A DNA stretch of 64,000 nucleotides, taken from Klebsiella spallanzanii (lineage in GTDB: Bacteria > Pseudomonadota > Gammaproteobacteria > Enterobacterales > Enterobacteriaceae). The position numbers were made by a program, and so were the translations under genes. The notes beneath the pieces were generated by a model. It was not told the origin of the DNA, made no database searches, and worked only from the letters and a program-made list of their open reading frames with translations. Location of the stretch: positions 345,771-409,770 of the forward strand of contig NZ_CABGGS010000034.1 of assembly GCF_902158555.1 (NCBI RefSeq). Reading direction: 5' to 3'. Shown here piece after piece: positions 8,912 through 17,529 of this stretch; position 1 is the stretch's first letter; each line of letters opens with the position of its first letter.

Positions 8912-8938
8912 GTTTTTTTCTATCTCAGGAGTAAAAAA

Positions 8939-9730
8939 ATGTCTAAAGAACGTCGTCTCTCTCGCATTTTCGCAAAAGATGGTAAATCGGTCACGCTGGC
9001 GCTGGATGGCTACTATTTTTCAACCAAAACAAATGGTATTGATAATACAATAAACCAGCTCCCCGCTCTGGTCGAAAGCGGCCTGGACTGCGCGCTGGTG
9101 ACTTATGGCATGTTGAAAAATTTCCGCGAAGTTTTCAATAGCGTTCCTGTTGTATTACGCGTCGATAGCACAGTGAGTATTTTTGATAATACCGTTCCTG
9201 ATACAACCCCTGTTTTTTCCATCGAAGATGCGCTGAAAGTTGGTGCTGAAGGCGTGGTTTGTATGACCTTCCCCGGCGCGTTTAATGAAGAAAAAACGCA
9301 CATCATGGCGATGCAGTTGGCACAGGCAGCCGATCGCTGGAATGTACCGCTGATCGTTGAATCTCTGCCGTACGGCTACCCCGTCACCAGCGATGACTCC
9401 AATAACCCGGCCATTATCGCCGCGTCGGCCCGTATCGCCGTTGAGCTGGGCGCCGACGTTATCAAAACCCGTTTTACCGGTACCGAAGATGACCGGCTCA
9501 TCGTCGAAGCGGCAGGCGTGCCGGTTCTTGCGCTGGGCGGGCCGAAAACCGGCATCGACGGTTATTTTAAATTTGTTCAGCACTGTATGCAGGTTGGTGC
9601 AAAAGGAGTGGCTGTGGGCCGCAATATTACCCAGGACCCACAGCCCGCAAAAGTAGTAGCAGGTCTGAATGCCATCATCCATGAAAATGCCACAGCGGAA
9701 GATGCCTACAGCCTCTACATGGCTAAATAA
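8939..9730 (+). CDS. Class I aldolase, LsrF/FbaB (DeoC-like) family
   Basis: A 263-residue TIM-barrel enzyme of the LsrF/FbaB class I aldolase family. GADVIKTRF holds the probable Schiff-base Lys (about 176), and VPVLALGGPKTG plus GAKGVAVGRNI form the phosphate-binding loops. It should cleave, or transfer an acyl group from, a phosphorylated keto-sugar made by the kinase encoded two genes on. The ribosome site CAGGAG lies nine bases before the ATG, directly after the leader terminator. Its substrate is unknown; LsrF itself acts as a thiolase on phospho-AI-2. Confidence 0.85.
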   Translation: MSKERRLSRIFAKDGKSVTLALDGYYFSTKTNGIDNTINQLPALVESGLDCALVTYGMLKNFREVFNSVPVVLRVDSTVSIFDNTVPDTTPVFSIEDALKVGAEGVVCMTFPGAFNEEKTHIMAMQLAQAADRWNVPLIVESLPYGYPVTSDDSNNPAIIAASARIAVELGADVIKTRFTGTEDDRLIVEAAGVPVLALGGPKTGIDGYFKFVQHCMQVGAKGVAVGRNITQDPQPAKVVAGLNAIIHENATAEDAYSLYMAK

Positions 9731-9744
9731 CATCGGATATTAAT

Positions 9745-10296
9745 ATGTTCTTAAATAACACCATCATTCCTTCAGTTAGAAAATATAAACATTTTGAACA
9801 GGCATTATCTTGTTCGTCAGAATATGTACTGTTATCCGAAGCCAATATCGGTAATTTGCAGTCGTTGATTGGCAAATGTCATCAGAGCGGCAAAAAAGTG
9901 CTTATTCACCTGGAGCTATTAGGTGGTTTTAAACCTGACCAGGCCGGGATCGGCCTGCTAAAAAGTTACTACAAGGTTGATGGTGTTATTTCATCCAATC
10001 TCTCGGCCCTACGCTATGCCAAAAAAGAGGGATTGTTAACTATCTTTCGGGTACTGCTTATCGACTCACGTTCGCTGGATCAATCCATCGACATTGTTAA
10101 GCATAACCCGCCGGATGCCATTGAAATCTTACCTGCTGAATATGCCTGCCAGTGTCTGGAATTGATTAGCCGGAATTTAAAGGGCTTTGAAGTGATATTC
10201 ATCGCCGGAGGCTTTGTTAAGCGGAAATACCTTGTAGATAAAATATTCCATGCCGGATTTAAAGGCATTACCACCAGCGAACCCGGATTATGGTAA
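9745..10296 (+). CDS. GlpP-family transcription antiterminator
   Basis: A 183-residue protein that follows the pattern of Bacillus GlpP, the glycerol-3-phosphate-responsive antiterminator, throughout: the N-terminal IIPSVRKYKHFEQAL, KVLIHLELLGGF, VDGVISSN, PDAIEILP, VIFIAGGFV and the C-terminal GITTSEPGLW. In the family these build a GDPD-like TIM barrel that binds a phosphorylated ligand and leader RNA. The gene sits inside an operon whose leader carries a strong terminator, which is the expected target. The family is typical of Firmicutes, so its presence here is unusual. Its ribosome site (GGATATTAAT) is weak. Confidence 0.85.
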   Translation: MFLNNTIIPSVRKYKHFEQALSCSSEYVLLSEANIGNLQSLIGKCHQSGKKVLIHLELLGGFKPDQAGIGLLKSYYKVDGVISSNLSALRYAKKEGLLTIFRVLLIDSRSLDQSIDIVKHNPPDAIEILPAEYACQCLELISRNLKGFEVIFIAGGFVKRKYLVDKIFHAGFKGITTSEPGLW

Positions 10297-10316
10297 CTAA
10301 TAAGGAGTCCACGCGA

Positions 10317-11855
10317 ATGAAAGAACAATATGTAATGGGCATTGATAATGGCGGAACCGTCACTAAAGCGGCGATTTATGACCGCGGCGGCAACGTAGTG
10401 GCCATTGCGTCGAAATCAACGCAAATGCTGACGCCAAAAGAATTTCATACCGAGCGCGATATTAACGAACTGTGGGCAGCAAACGTTGAAGTGATTAAAA
10501 AAGCCATTGAGAAATCGGCTATCGACGCCAGTCAGATCAAGGGTATAGCTGTGACCGGCCACGGCAACGGACTATATATGGTTGATGAAACAGGCGCTCC
10601 GGTGCGTGACGGGATTATCTCCACCGATAGCCGGGCAAAAGCTTACGTTGAAAAATGGTACCGCGAGCCAACGTTTCTCAGCGAAATTTTACCTAAAACC
10701 ATGCAGTCTATCTGGGCCGGACAGCCCGTTGCCCTCCTCGCCTGGCTAAAAGACCACGAGCCTGAAACGCTGGACAAAGCGCGCTACATTTTTATGGTCA
10801 AAGATCTGATTCGTTTTTACCTGACCGGTGAAGCCTTCCTCGAACTCACCGATATCTCTGGAACTAACCTGATTAACGTCCGCGACCGGGACTACGACTC
10901 GTCGCTGCTGGCCTGGTGGGGTCTTGGCGAACTACGCGACAAACTTCCGCCGATTAAGCGTTCCACCGATTGCTGCGGCTATATTACCGACGAGGTGGCC
11001 CGGTTAACTGGGTTATGCGCGGGAACGCCGGTCTCCGGCGGGGTCTTTGATATCTCCGCCTCCTCCGTCGCCTCGGGCATTAATACCCTGGATAAGCTAG
11101 CCATCATCACCGGTACCTGGAGTATCAACGAATACGTGACTGACCATCCGGTTATCGACAAAGACTTGTTTATGACCTCTATCTACCCTATTGAGGGCAA
11201 ATGGTTAATCACCGAGGCTAGCCCGACTTCCGCCAGTAATCTGGAATGGTTTATCAATAACTTTATGGAAGGCGATCGCACCGCCGCCTCGGCGCAGGGA
11301 TCGTCGGTCTACGATCTGTGCAATGAGCTGGTTTCTACGACAACGCCCGATGAGAGCCATCTGCTGTTTTTCCCGTTCGTATTTGGCTCCAATACCATCC
11401 CGGATGCCTCAGCCGGTTTTATCGGCCTCAATAGTTTTCATAAAAAAGCGCATTTTCTGCGCGCAATCTACGAAGGCGTCGCGTTCAGCCACCTTTATCA
11501 CACCGAACGGTTACGCAACATCAACCCGGACTTGAGCCGCACGATCCGTATTGCGGGCGGCGTCACCAACTCACCGGTCTGGCTACAGGTGTTTGCCGAT
11601 ATTTTCCAGTCCACTCTGGAAATTGTTGACGTTAAAGAGCACGGCACGCTGGGAACCGCGATGACCGCAGCGGTCATGATTGGCTGGTTTGATGATGTCT
11701 TCGCCGCCTCAAACGAAATGGTCCACGTTTCGCGAACCGTCACCCCGAATCCGGACAACAACAAGGTCTATCAGGATAAATATCAGCTCTACAAAAACCT
11801 GTTATCGGAAATGCAGTCTCCGTGGAAAAGCTGCAGCAACTACATCACGCATTGA
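10317..11855 (+). CDS. FGGY-family carbohydrate kinase, L-xylulokinase-like
   Basis: A 512-residue FGGY kinase. The N-terminal GIDNGGTVTKAAIYD is the ATPase P-loop. SGGVFDISASS, a GTWSINEY segment, EASPTSASNLEWF and IRIAGGVTNSPVW match LyxK-type kinases. It should phosphorylate a ketose or polyol in the cytoplasm, feeding the aldolase. I chose ATG 10317 because AAGGAG ends nine bases before it; the in-frame ATG at 10290 overlaps the upstream gene. The substrate is not determined. Confidence 0.86.
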   Translation: MKEQYVMGIDNGGTVTKAAIYDRGGNVVAIASKSTQMLTPKEFHTERDINELWAANVEVIKKAIEKSAIDASQIKGIAVTGHGNGLYMVDETGAPVRDGIISTDSRAKAYVEKWYREPTFLSEILPKTMQSIWAGQPVALLAWLKDHEPETLDKARYIFMVKDLIRFYLTGEAFLELTDISGTNLINVRDRDYDSSLLAWWGLGELRDKLPPIKRSTDCCGYITDEVARLTGLCAGTPVSGGVFDISASSVASGINTLDKLAIITGTWSINEYVTDHPVIDKDLFMTSIYPIEGKWLITEASPTSASNLEWFINNFMEGDRTAASAQGSSVYDLCNELVSTTTPDESHLLFFPFVFGSNTIPDASAGFIGLNSFHKKAHFLRAIYEGVAFSHLYHTERLRNINPDLSRTIRIAGGVTNSPVWLQVFADIFQSTLEIVDVKEHGTLGTAMTAAVMIGWFDDVFAASNEMVHVSRTVTPNPDNNKVYQDKYQLYKNLLSEMQSPWKSCSNYITH

Positions 11856-11866
11856 GTGAGGAAAGT

Positions 11867-12628
11867 ATGGATCTGAATTTACACAACCGCACCGCTATCG
11901 TCACCGGCGGCGCAACGGGTCTGGGCAAAGAGTTTGTCCTTTCACTGGCCAAAGAAGGGGTCAATATCTGCTTCACGTATATGCGTGATGAAGAGCGCCC
12001 GGAGCTGCTGGTCGAAACGGTGAAAAGTACCACCAACGTCGAGATTATAGCGGTTAAAACCGATCTTTCCGCTGAGCAAAGCCGGGAAAACCTGTTCGCG
12101 ACCTGCATCGACCGGTTAGGAAATGTCGATATTCTGGTGAACAACGCCGGCATCTGGCTGAGCGGCTACGTTAGCGAAATTACGCCGCAGGATTGGGATA
12201 TGGTGATGAACGTGAATCTGAAGGCGGTCTTCCACTTAAGCCAGCTGTTTGTTAACCACTGTCTGGCTAAAGAACAGGCGGGCAGCATTCTGAACATCAC
12301 TTCGCAGGCGGCCTTCCACGGCTCAACCACCGGTCATGCCCACTATGCGGCCAGTAAAGCGGGTCTGGTGGCATTTTCTATCTCGCTGGCGCGTGAAGTG
12401 GCCAAACAGAAAATCAATGTCAATAACATCGCCGTCGGCATTATGGATACCGCGATGATCCGTAAAAACATTGAACAGAATCCTGACTATTACGTCAGCC
12501 GAATTCCGGTAGGCCGGGTGGCCCAGCCGCAAGAAATTGCCGACATCGGGGTCTTCATGGTTTCTCCTAAAACCAGCTATATGACGGGAGCGACTCTGGA
12601 TGTCACCGGCGGTATGTTGATGCGTTAA
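11867..12628 (+). CDS. Short-chain dehydrogenase/reductase
   Basis: A 253-residue classical SDR. TGGATGLG (residues 13-20) binds NAD(P), NNAG lies at 92-95, and the catalytic triad is Ser146, Tyr160, Lys164 (YAASK). It probably oxidises a polyol or aldonate to a keto sugar, or works in the reverse direction, as the dehydrogenase step before phosphorylation. The start at 11867 has GAGG five bases upstream, just after the kinase stop at 11855; the longer frame would overlap the kinase. Confidence 0.88.
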   Translation: MDLNLHNRTAIVTGGATGLGKEFVLSLAKEGVNICFTYMRDEERPELLVETVKSTTNVEIIAVKTDLSAEQSRENLFATCIDRLGNVDILVNNAGIWLSGYVSEITPQDWDMVMNVNLKAVFHLSQLFVNHCLAKEQAGSILNITSQAAFHGSTTGHAHYAASKAGLVAFSISLAREVAKQKINVNNIAVGIMDTAMIRKNIEQNPDYYVSRIPVGRVAQPQEIADIGVFMVSPKTSYMTGATLDVTGGMLMR

Positions 12629-12644
12629 TTTATGGAGAATCATT

Positions 12645-13640
12645 ATGAAATGTCTGGCAATTGCCGATCTTTTTATCAATGCAGCGATGATGGACGCAGG
12701 CCTGAAGGCGCTCAGAGATAAAGGTATAGCAGTGGAAGTACGCGAATGGTCGCACGAGTCGATTGAGAAGCTGCAGGAGGATAATTTACAGGTTGAACAA
12801 CAGGGCGCTGAAGCGGTGGCATTACCTGCCGCCCTGCTTGAGGGGGCGGAGGACGTTGAGATCCTGATAACCCAGTTTGCCCCAGTTAACACGGCGGTCT
12901 TTGACAAATTGCCAAAGCTAAAGTACGTGGGCGTGCTGCGTGGCGGAATTGAAAACGTCAACCAAACGGTGGCAAAAGCGCGCGGTATTGAGGTGATGAA
13001 CACGCCGGGCCGCAACGCCCGCAGCGTGGCGGAATTTACCGTCGGGATGATCCTGGCGGAAATGCGCAACATCGCTCGCTCGCATGATGCGCTGCGCGAT
13101 AAGTTCTGGCGCAAAGACAGCCCTAATCACCAGGCCATTCCTGAGCTAGGCGGTAAAGTGGTCGGTCTGGTCGGGCTGGGGCACATCGCCCAACTGGTCG
13201 CTGGTTTTCTGCGCGGTTTTGGCAGCGAGATTATCTTTTACGATAAATACGTTTCCGGACACGATAGCTATGAGAAGGTGGATTCGCTGGATGAACTGGT
13301 CCAGCGAGCGGATGTCGTTTCCCTTCATGCCCGCATGACGGCGGAAACCGAAAACCTGATCAACGCCCATCATTTTGCCTTAATGAAGGAGAGCGCCATT
13401 ATCGTTAACACTGCCCGCTCCGGTTTAATTAATGAAGGCGACCTGATTGCCGCGCTACAAGAAGGGAAAATCATGGGCGCGGCTCTCGACACCTTTGATG
13501 ATGAGCCGCTGCCGGACGATAGCGCATTTTACACGCTGAATAACGTCACGATAACGCCGCATATTGCCGGTAGCACGATTGACGCGTTCAGCAATTCGCC
13601 AAAGTTATTTTCTGAGATCTTATTAAAGAAACTCGGCTAA
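12645..13640 (+). CDS. D-isomer-specific 2-hydroxyacid dehydrogenase
   Basis: A 331-residue NAD-dependent dehydrogenase of the SerA/GhrB superfamily. The dinucleotide fold GLVGLGHIA is at 174-182. The catalytic Arg (NTARSG, 258), Glu (DDEP, 287) and His (TPHIAGS, 306) are all present. It should interconvert a 2-keto acid and a D-2-hydroxy acid. In this operon the likely substrate is a sugar-derived keto acid such as an erythronate-type or tartronate-type compound; that is inference. Confidence 0.86.
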   Translation: MKCLAIADLFINAAMMDAGLKALRDKGIAVEVREWSHESIEKLQEDNLQVEQQGAEAVALPAALLEGAEDVEILITQFAPVNTAVFDKLPKLKYVGVLRGGIENVNQTVAKARGIEVMNTPGRNARSVAEFTVGMILAEMRNIARSHDALRDKFWRKDSPNHQAIPELGGKVVGLVGLGHIAQLVAGFLRGFGSEIIFYDKYVSGHDSYEKVDSLDELVQRADVVSLHARMTAETENLINAHHFALMKESAIIVNTARSGLINEGDLIAALQEGKIMGAALDTFDDEPLPDDSAFYTLNNVTITPHIAGSTIDAFSNSPKLFSEILLKKLG

Positions 13641-13676
13641 TTTTTAAAAGAACCAGTTAAGGTTTTTATACGGCCC

Positions 13677-13704
13677 ATTGGGCACGGGTTCGCTCGCGCC
13701 CAAT
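13677..13704 (+). other. intra-operon stem-loop
   Basis: ATTGGGC (13677-13683) pairs with GCCCAAT (13698-13704) around a 14-base loop, between the dehydrogenase stop and the IIC gene. There is no T-run, so it may tune message stability between the enzyme genes and the transporter gene rather than end transcription. Confidence 0.4.
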
Positions 13705-13729
13705 TCGCCCTCCTGTTTAAGGAATCATT

Positions 13730-14992
13730 ATGGATATTATCAACAGCATTATTAGTCTGGGGGCATCAGTAATGATGCCAGTAATATTCTTTATTATCGC
13801 ACTTTGCTTTGGGGTAAAAATCGGCACCGCATTTAAAGCCGGGATGTTAGTGGGCATCGGTTTTGAAGGGGTTGGTCTGGTGATTGGTCTGCTTTTAACC
13901 AACCTCGGCCCGGCATCACAGGCCATGGTCGAGCGTATTGGGCTGCACCTGACGGTCGTCGACACCGGCTGGCCAACCGCCTCGACTATCGGCTGGGGTT
14001 CGCCGCTGATGCTACCGGTGGTAGTAGGTTTTATCGTTATCAATATCGCTATGCTGCTGCTGAAGTTAACCAAAACGGTGAATATCGATATCTTCAACTA
14101 CTGGATTTTCCTGATTATGGGATCGGTAGTATATGCCGGAACCGGCAACTACTGGCTCTCCGTCGGTATTACTTTCGGTATATTTGTCTTAACCCTACTG
14201 GCGGCAGATTTAACAGCCCCCTATTTGCAAAAAAATTATAACCTTAAAGGGATTTCGTTTCCCCATCTTACCTGTATAACCTACGTACCGTTTGGTATTG
14301 CCTGTAACTACATTATTGATAAGATCCCGCTGATCAATAAAATTAATTTCGACCCGGAAAGCATTAATAAGAAATTTGGCGTCTTTGGCGAACCGCTGAC
14401 GCTGGGCTTCGTGCTGGGGCTGCTGCTGGCCTTCCTTGCCGGGTACGATGTTTCGGCTGCAGTATCGCTGGCGATTAAGGTTTCCGCCGCCATGCTGCTG
14501 CTGCCGAAAATGATCGAAATTTTAGTTCAGGGCTTACTGATCGTTCGCGATGCTGCCGAAGCCAAACTGAAGGCGAAATTCCCTAACCGTGATTTCTATA
14601 TCGGCATGGATACCGCGTTGCTTATCGGCGAGCCTTCGGTGCTGGCGACCGGGCTGCTGCTGATCCCAATGGCGGTAGTGCTGTCAATTATCCTGCCGGG
14701 CAACCGCGTGCTGCCGTTTGTTGATTTGGCCTCGCTGATGTTCCTGCTGGCAATGGTCACCCCGTTCTGCAAACGCAATATGTTCCGCATGTTCGTGACA
14801 GGAACTCTGGTTATAACCTGCATTTTATACGTCGGGACGGATATTTCGCAGGAATACACTCAGGCCGCGGTCAATTCCAATATTCCGGTACCGGAAGGGA
14901 TGTCCGAAATCACCAATATTGTCGGAGGAGCAACCACCCCGGTTGGCTGGCTGGCGGTGAAATTCGGTGAGTTTTTCAGCACTGCGCCTTAA
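13730..14992 (+). CDS. PTS galactitol-type IIC permease (GatC/SgcC family)
   Basis: A 420-residue polytopic inner-membrane protein of the GatC family. Visible features: about ten hydrophobic segments, the GVGLVIGLLLTNLGPASQAM region, TGWPTASTIGWGSP, and TALLIGEPSVLATGLLLIP near the C-terminus. No IIA or IIB gene accompanies it in the operon, which ends here. It may borrow soluble PTS components encoded elsewhere, or transport its substrate without phosphorylation, leaving that to the FGGY kinase. Confidence 0.88.
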   Translation: MDIINSIISLGASVMMPVIFFIIALCFGVKIGTAFKAGMLVGIGFEGVGLVIGLLLTNLGPASQAMVERIGLHLTVVDTGWPTASTIGWGSPLMLPVVVGFIVINIAMLLLKLTKTVNIDIFNYWIFLIMGSVVYAGTGNYWLSVGITFGIFVLTLLAADLTAPYLQKNYNLKGISFPHLTCITYVPFGIACNYIIDKIPLINKINFDPESINKKFGVFGEPLTLGFVLGLLLAFLAGYDVSAAVSLAIKVSAAMLLLPKMIEILVQGLLIVRDAAEAKLKAKFPNRDFYIGMDTALLIGEPSVLATGLLLIPMAVVLSIILPGNRVLPFVDLASLMFLLAMVTPFCKRNMFRMFVTGTLVITCILYVGTDISQEYTQAAVNSNIPVPEGMSEITNIVGGATTPVGWLAVKFGEFFSTAP

Positions 14993-15010
14993 ATTTCCCT
15001 TCTCTCCCTG

Positions 15011-15040
15011 CCCGGCGCTGGAAACGGCGTCGGGTTTTTT
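15011..15040 (+). terminator. intrinsic terminator of the aldolase-IIC operon
   Basis: CCCGGCGC (from 15011) pairs with GGCGTCGGG (to 15034), allowing one G-U pair, around a short loop, followed by TTTTTT. It ends the rightward operon 18 bases after the IIC stop. Confidence 0.8.
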
Positions 15041-15057
15041 ATCACCCTGCTGCCAGC

Positions 15058-15096
15058 AAAAAAAAATGCCTGCCAGGAGGGTTATCTGGCAGGCAT
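15058..15096 (-). terminator. intrinsic terminator of the porin gene
   Basis: ATGCCTGCCAG (15066-15076) and CTGGCAGGCAT (15086-15096) form a perfect 11-bp stem. On the minus strand it is followed by a run of T (the A-run at 15058-15066), placing it just after the porin stop. Confidence 0.85.
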
Positions 15097-15116
15097 CGCA
15101 CGATAAAACGCTTTAC

Positions 15117-16199
15117 TTAGAACTGATAGGTCAGACCCACAGCAACGATGTTGTCGGTGCTGATGCTGGCATCTTTGGTGAACGTATTGTCATCCAGCAG
15201 GTTGATTTTATAATCCACATAAGTAGACATATTTTTATTGAAGTAGTATGTCGCGCCTACATCAATATATTCAACCAGATCCTGGTCGCCGTAGCGGCCC
15301 AAATCTTTACCTTTTGATTTCAGGTAGGCGATGGACGGACGCAGGCCGAAATCGAACTGATACTGGGCAACCACTTCAAAGTTTTGCGCCATGTTCGCAA
15401 TGTTGCCATCCCCGAACTTGGTCATATTGCGGGTTTCAGCATAGGTCGTCGCCAGGTAGATGTTATTGGCGTCATACTTCAGACCGGCAGCCCAGACTTC
15501 CGCTTTTTCGCCACGAGCATAGGCGTTCGGGAAATCACGACCGGCTTTAACCTGAGCATCGGTACGATCGGAAGCCGCATAAGCCGCACCTACGCCAAAT
15601 CCTTCGTACTCATAGGTAGAAGCCAGACCCCAGCCATCACCATGCTGTTTAGCCAGAGAACGATCGCCCTCTTCCTTACCCTGGTACTGAACGGCAATGT
15701 TCAGGCCGTCAACCAAACCGAAGAATCCGTTGTTACGGTAAGTAGCAACACCGGTAGTACGACCGGTCGCATAGACATCGGTCTGCGTCCAGGTATCACC
15801 ACCGAACTCTGGCAGCATATCGGTCCATGCGCCGATATCATAGGCGACGCCGTAGTTACGGCCATAATCCAAAGAACCATACTCGCCAAACTTCAGGCCC
15901 GCGAATGCGAGACGCGTTTTGTCGCCGGAATTGTCGCCTTCAACGTTATTCGCGCTGAATTCATATTCCCACTGGCCGTAGCCGGTCAGGCGATCGGTGA
16001 TTTGCGTTTCACCTTTAAAGCCCAGACGCGCGTAGGTATGGTCGCCATCTTCACCTTTATCGCTGGAGAAATAATGCAGGCCGGTCACTTTCCCATAGAG
16101 GTCGAGTTTGTTTCCGTCCTTGTTATACACTTCTGCTGCCTGCACGGTTCCTGCAGCAAGAAGTGTAGAGACGGCCACTGTTAGTAATTTTAATTTCAT
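15117..16199 (-). CDS. General porin of the OmpC/OmpF family
   Basis: A 360-residue outer-membrane trimeric porin. A signal peptide ends at [19 protein letters not shown], the typical mature start. The constriction loop carries [19 protein letters not shown] and ATTYAE strands follow, and the chain ends in VAVGLTYQF with the C-terminal Phe needed for outer-membrane insertion. It could be an OmpC, OmpN or OmpK36/37-type paralogue; the exact orthologue cannot be decided here. It faces the PTS-kinase operon tail to tail and has its own long AT-rich promoter region. Confidence 0.9.
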   Translation of the reverse strand: MKLKLLTVAVSTLLAAGTVQAAEVYNKDGNKLDLYGKVTGLHYFSSDKGEDGDHTYARLGFKGETQITDRLTGYGQWEYEFSANNVEGDNSGDKTRLAFAGLKFGEYGSLDYGRNYGVAYDIGAWTDMLPEFGGDTWTQTDVYATGRTTGVATYRNNGFFGLVDGLNIAVQYQGKEEGDRSLAKQHGDGWGLASTYEYEGFGVGAAYAASDRTDAQVKAGRDFPNAYARGEKAEVWAAGLKYDANNIYLATTYAETRNMTKFGDGNIANMAQNFEVVAQYQFDFGLRPSIAYLKSKGKDLGRYGDQDLVEYIDVGATYYFNKNMSTYVDYKINLLDDNTFTKDASISTDNIVAVGLTYQF

Positions 16200-16763
16200 A
16201 TTATTTCGTCCCTAACTATTAATAGAATATCAAATCTCAGAAACGTTCTGAGCGGATCCATTATGCGATAATTCGCAAGCTGACTTAAAATTAAAAGTTC
16301 CTGCTTTTTACATTAAATACTATAACTGTGACAACAGCAGTGGTTGTTAATTGATGCATGTCAATTAATCGCTCCACCAAAATCACTTTGTTCTGAATCA
16401 AAACCCTTACAACCCGTGAAAACAGGATGTTCAGCCAAAATATAAAATTTATCATAAGGAAATTCTAATGATAAGAATAGTTAATCATTTTAATATGTTA
16501 AATCATAATAAAATCAATAGTTTAAAAAAGTAAAATCACCAGGAAAATTCTTATACATAAACAGATTAATTAGCCAGATCGGCTTTACAAAGGTATATTC
16601 AGAGCTTTCCATGCTAAGGGTGTTTTGTCCTGATTTATTGAATCCGTTTTATTGATGTTTTTTTACAAAACTCAAAAACATTATACCACCGCTGTTTAAT
16701 GTTTGTTTAGTATTTCTGTGAAAGGGACGTTAGCGATAGTATTTTTAAGGGATGATTTGAGTA
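16200..16763. other. AT-rich promoter region between porin and methyltransferase
   Basis: This 564-bp region has no credible gene. It contains the probable porin promoter with long A/T tracts (16440-16560) as expected for OmpR/H-NS-type control, and an inverted repeat at 16347-16368. The right end must hold the methyltransferase promoter. Confidence 0.55.
16347..16368. promoter_or_regulatory. inverted repeat in the porin promoter region
   Basis: TTAATTGA (16347-16354) and TCAATTAA (16361-16368) are perfect inverse complements separated by six bases, forming a 22-bp operator-like site about 150 bp before the porin start. The cognate regulator is not evident. Confidence 0.4.
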
Positions 16764-17483
16764 ATGAATAAATTTAGTCCTGGAAATTGCCCGAGAGATT
16801 ATCTTAATCAGAATATGATGGGGCCGAATGTACTGAGGCTGGTTGAAGAGCTTAGCCGTTCCCTGGAACTTTGGCCTGGCATGCGCATTCTCGACCTGGG
16901 CTGTGGGACCGGGTTGTCATCAATGTATCTGGCGACTGAATTTGGTGTCGAAGTTGTGGCAGCGGATTTGTGGGTTAACGCCGATGATAATGCCCGCCGC
17001 TTTGCGTCCGCAGGCATGGAAAACAAAATTACTCCCATTAATCTTGATATCACTACCTCTCCGGGACTGGGCATTTTCGCCCGCGACGCTTTTGACGCCG
17101 TCGTCAGCATCAATGCCTGGCACTATTTTGGCGCCGATGGCTGTTTTTTCGACCAATGCATCGCTCCGTATATCAAAGATGGCGGCACGGTGGCCGTCAT
17201 TATTCCGGGGTTGCGTACTCAAAACGCAGAAGCACTCCCCGAAATGCGTTCTCTTATTGATAGCGGCGTGAATCTCCTGACCACCGATCGCTGGCGTTCC
17301 GTCTGGTCAAGAAGCCAGCATCTTGCCGTCAAACAATGTCGTCATATGACATCCGGCCGCCAGGCGTGGCTCGAGTGGCAAAAATGCGAAAATGCGTTTG
17401 CCGCAGCGGATACCGCCTGGCGAAATGAGGAGACGGGTAAGCAACTGCGTTTTATCGAAATGATCGGTCAGGTTAATAAATAA
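16764..17483 (+). CDS. Class I SAM-dependent methyltransferase
   Basis: A 239-residue cytoplasmic methyltransferase. RILDLGCGTGLSS (about residues 38-50) is SAM motif I, VVAADLW the acidic post-I loop, and DAFDAVVSINAWHYF the motif IV region. The N-terminal PRDYLNQNMMGPNVLRL resembles UbiE/Methyltransf_11 proteins that act on small molecules. Single gene between the porin promoter and a terminator; nothing nearby indicates the substrate. Confidence 0.82.
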   Translation: MNKFSPGNCPRDYLNQNMMGPNVLRLVEELSRSLELWPGMRILDLGCGTGLSSMYLATEFGVEVVAADLWVNADDNARRFASAGMENKITPINLDITTSPGLGIFARDAFDAVVSINAWHYFGADGCFFDQCIAPYIKDGGTVAVIIPGLRTQNAEALPEMRSLIDSGVNLLTTDRWRSVWSRSQHLAVKQCRHMTSGRQAWLEWQKCENAFAAADTAWRNEETGKQLRFIEMIGQVNK

Positions 17484-17497
17484 GTATTTTGCGCAGG

Positions 17498-17523
17498 CTC
17501 GCCATCGGTTGTCCGATGGCGAG
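17498..17523. terminator. hairpin between methyltransferase and fucO
   Basis: CTCGCCATCGG (17498-17508) and CCGATGGCGAG (17513-17523) form a perfect 11-bp stem around TTGT. It sits between two convergent genes and may end both transcripts, although neither side has a good T-run. Confidence 0.6.
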
Positions 17524-17529
17524 GCGTGA

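Larger units (their letters stand above)
8127..8938. other. AT-rich intergenic region between ecpA and the aldolase operon
   Basis: This 812-bp divergent region has no convincing coding sequence. A 75-codon frame at 8254-8481 has no ribosome site and a composition unlike a protein. The AT-rich part next to ecpA fits an H-NS-controlled pilus promoter. The right end carries an inverted repeat (8824-8857) and a strong terminator (8874-8911) in the leader of the rightward operon. An ecpR-like gene is absent. Confidence 0.6.
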
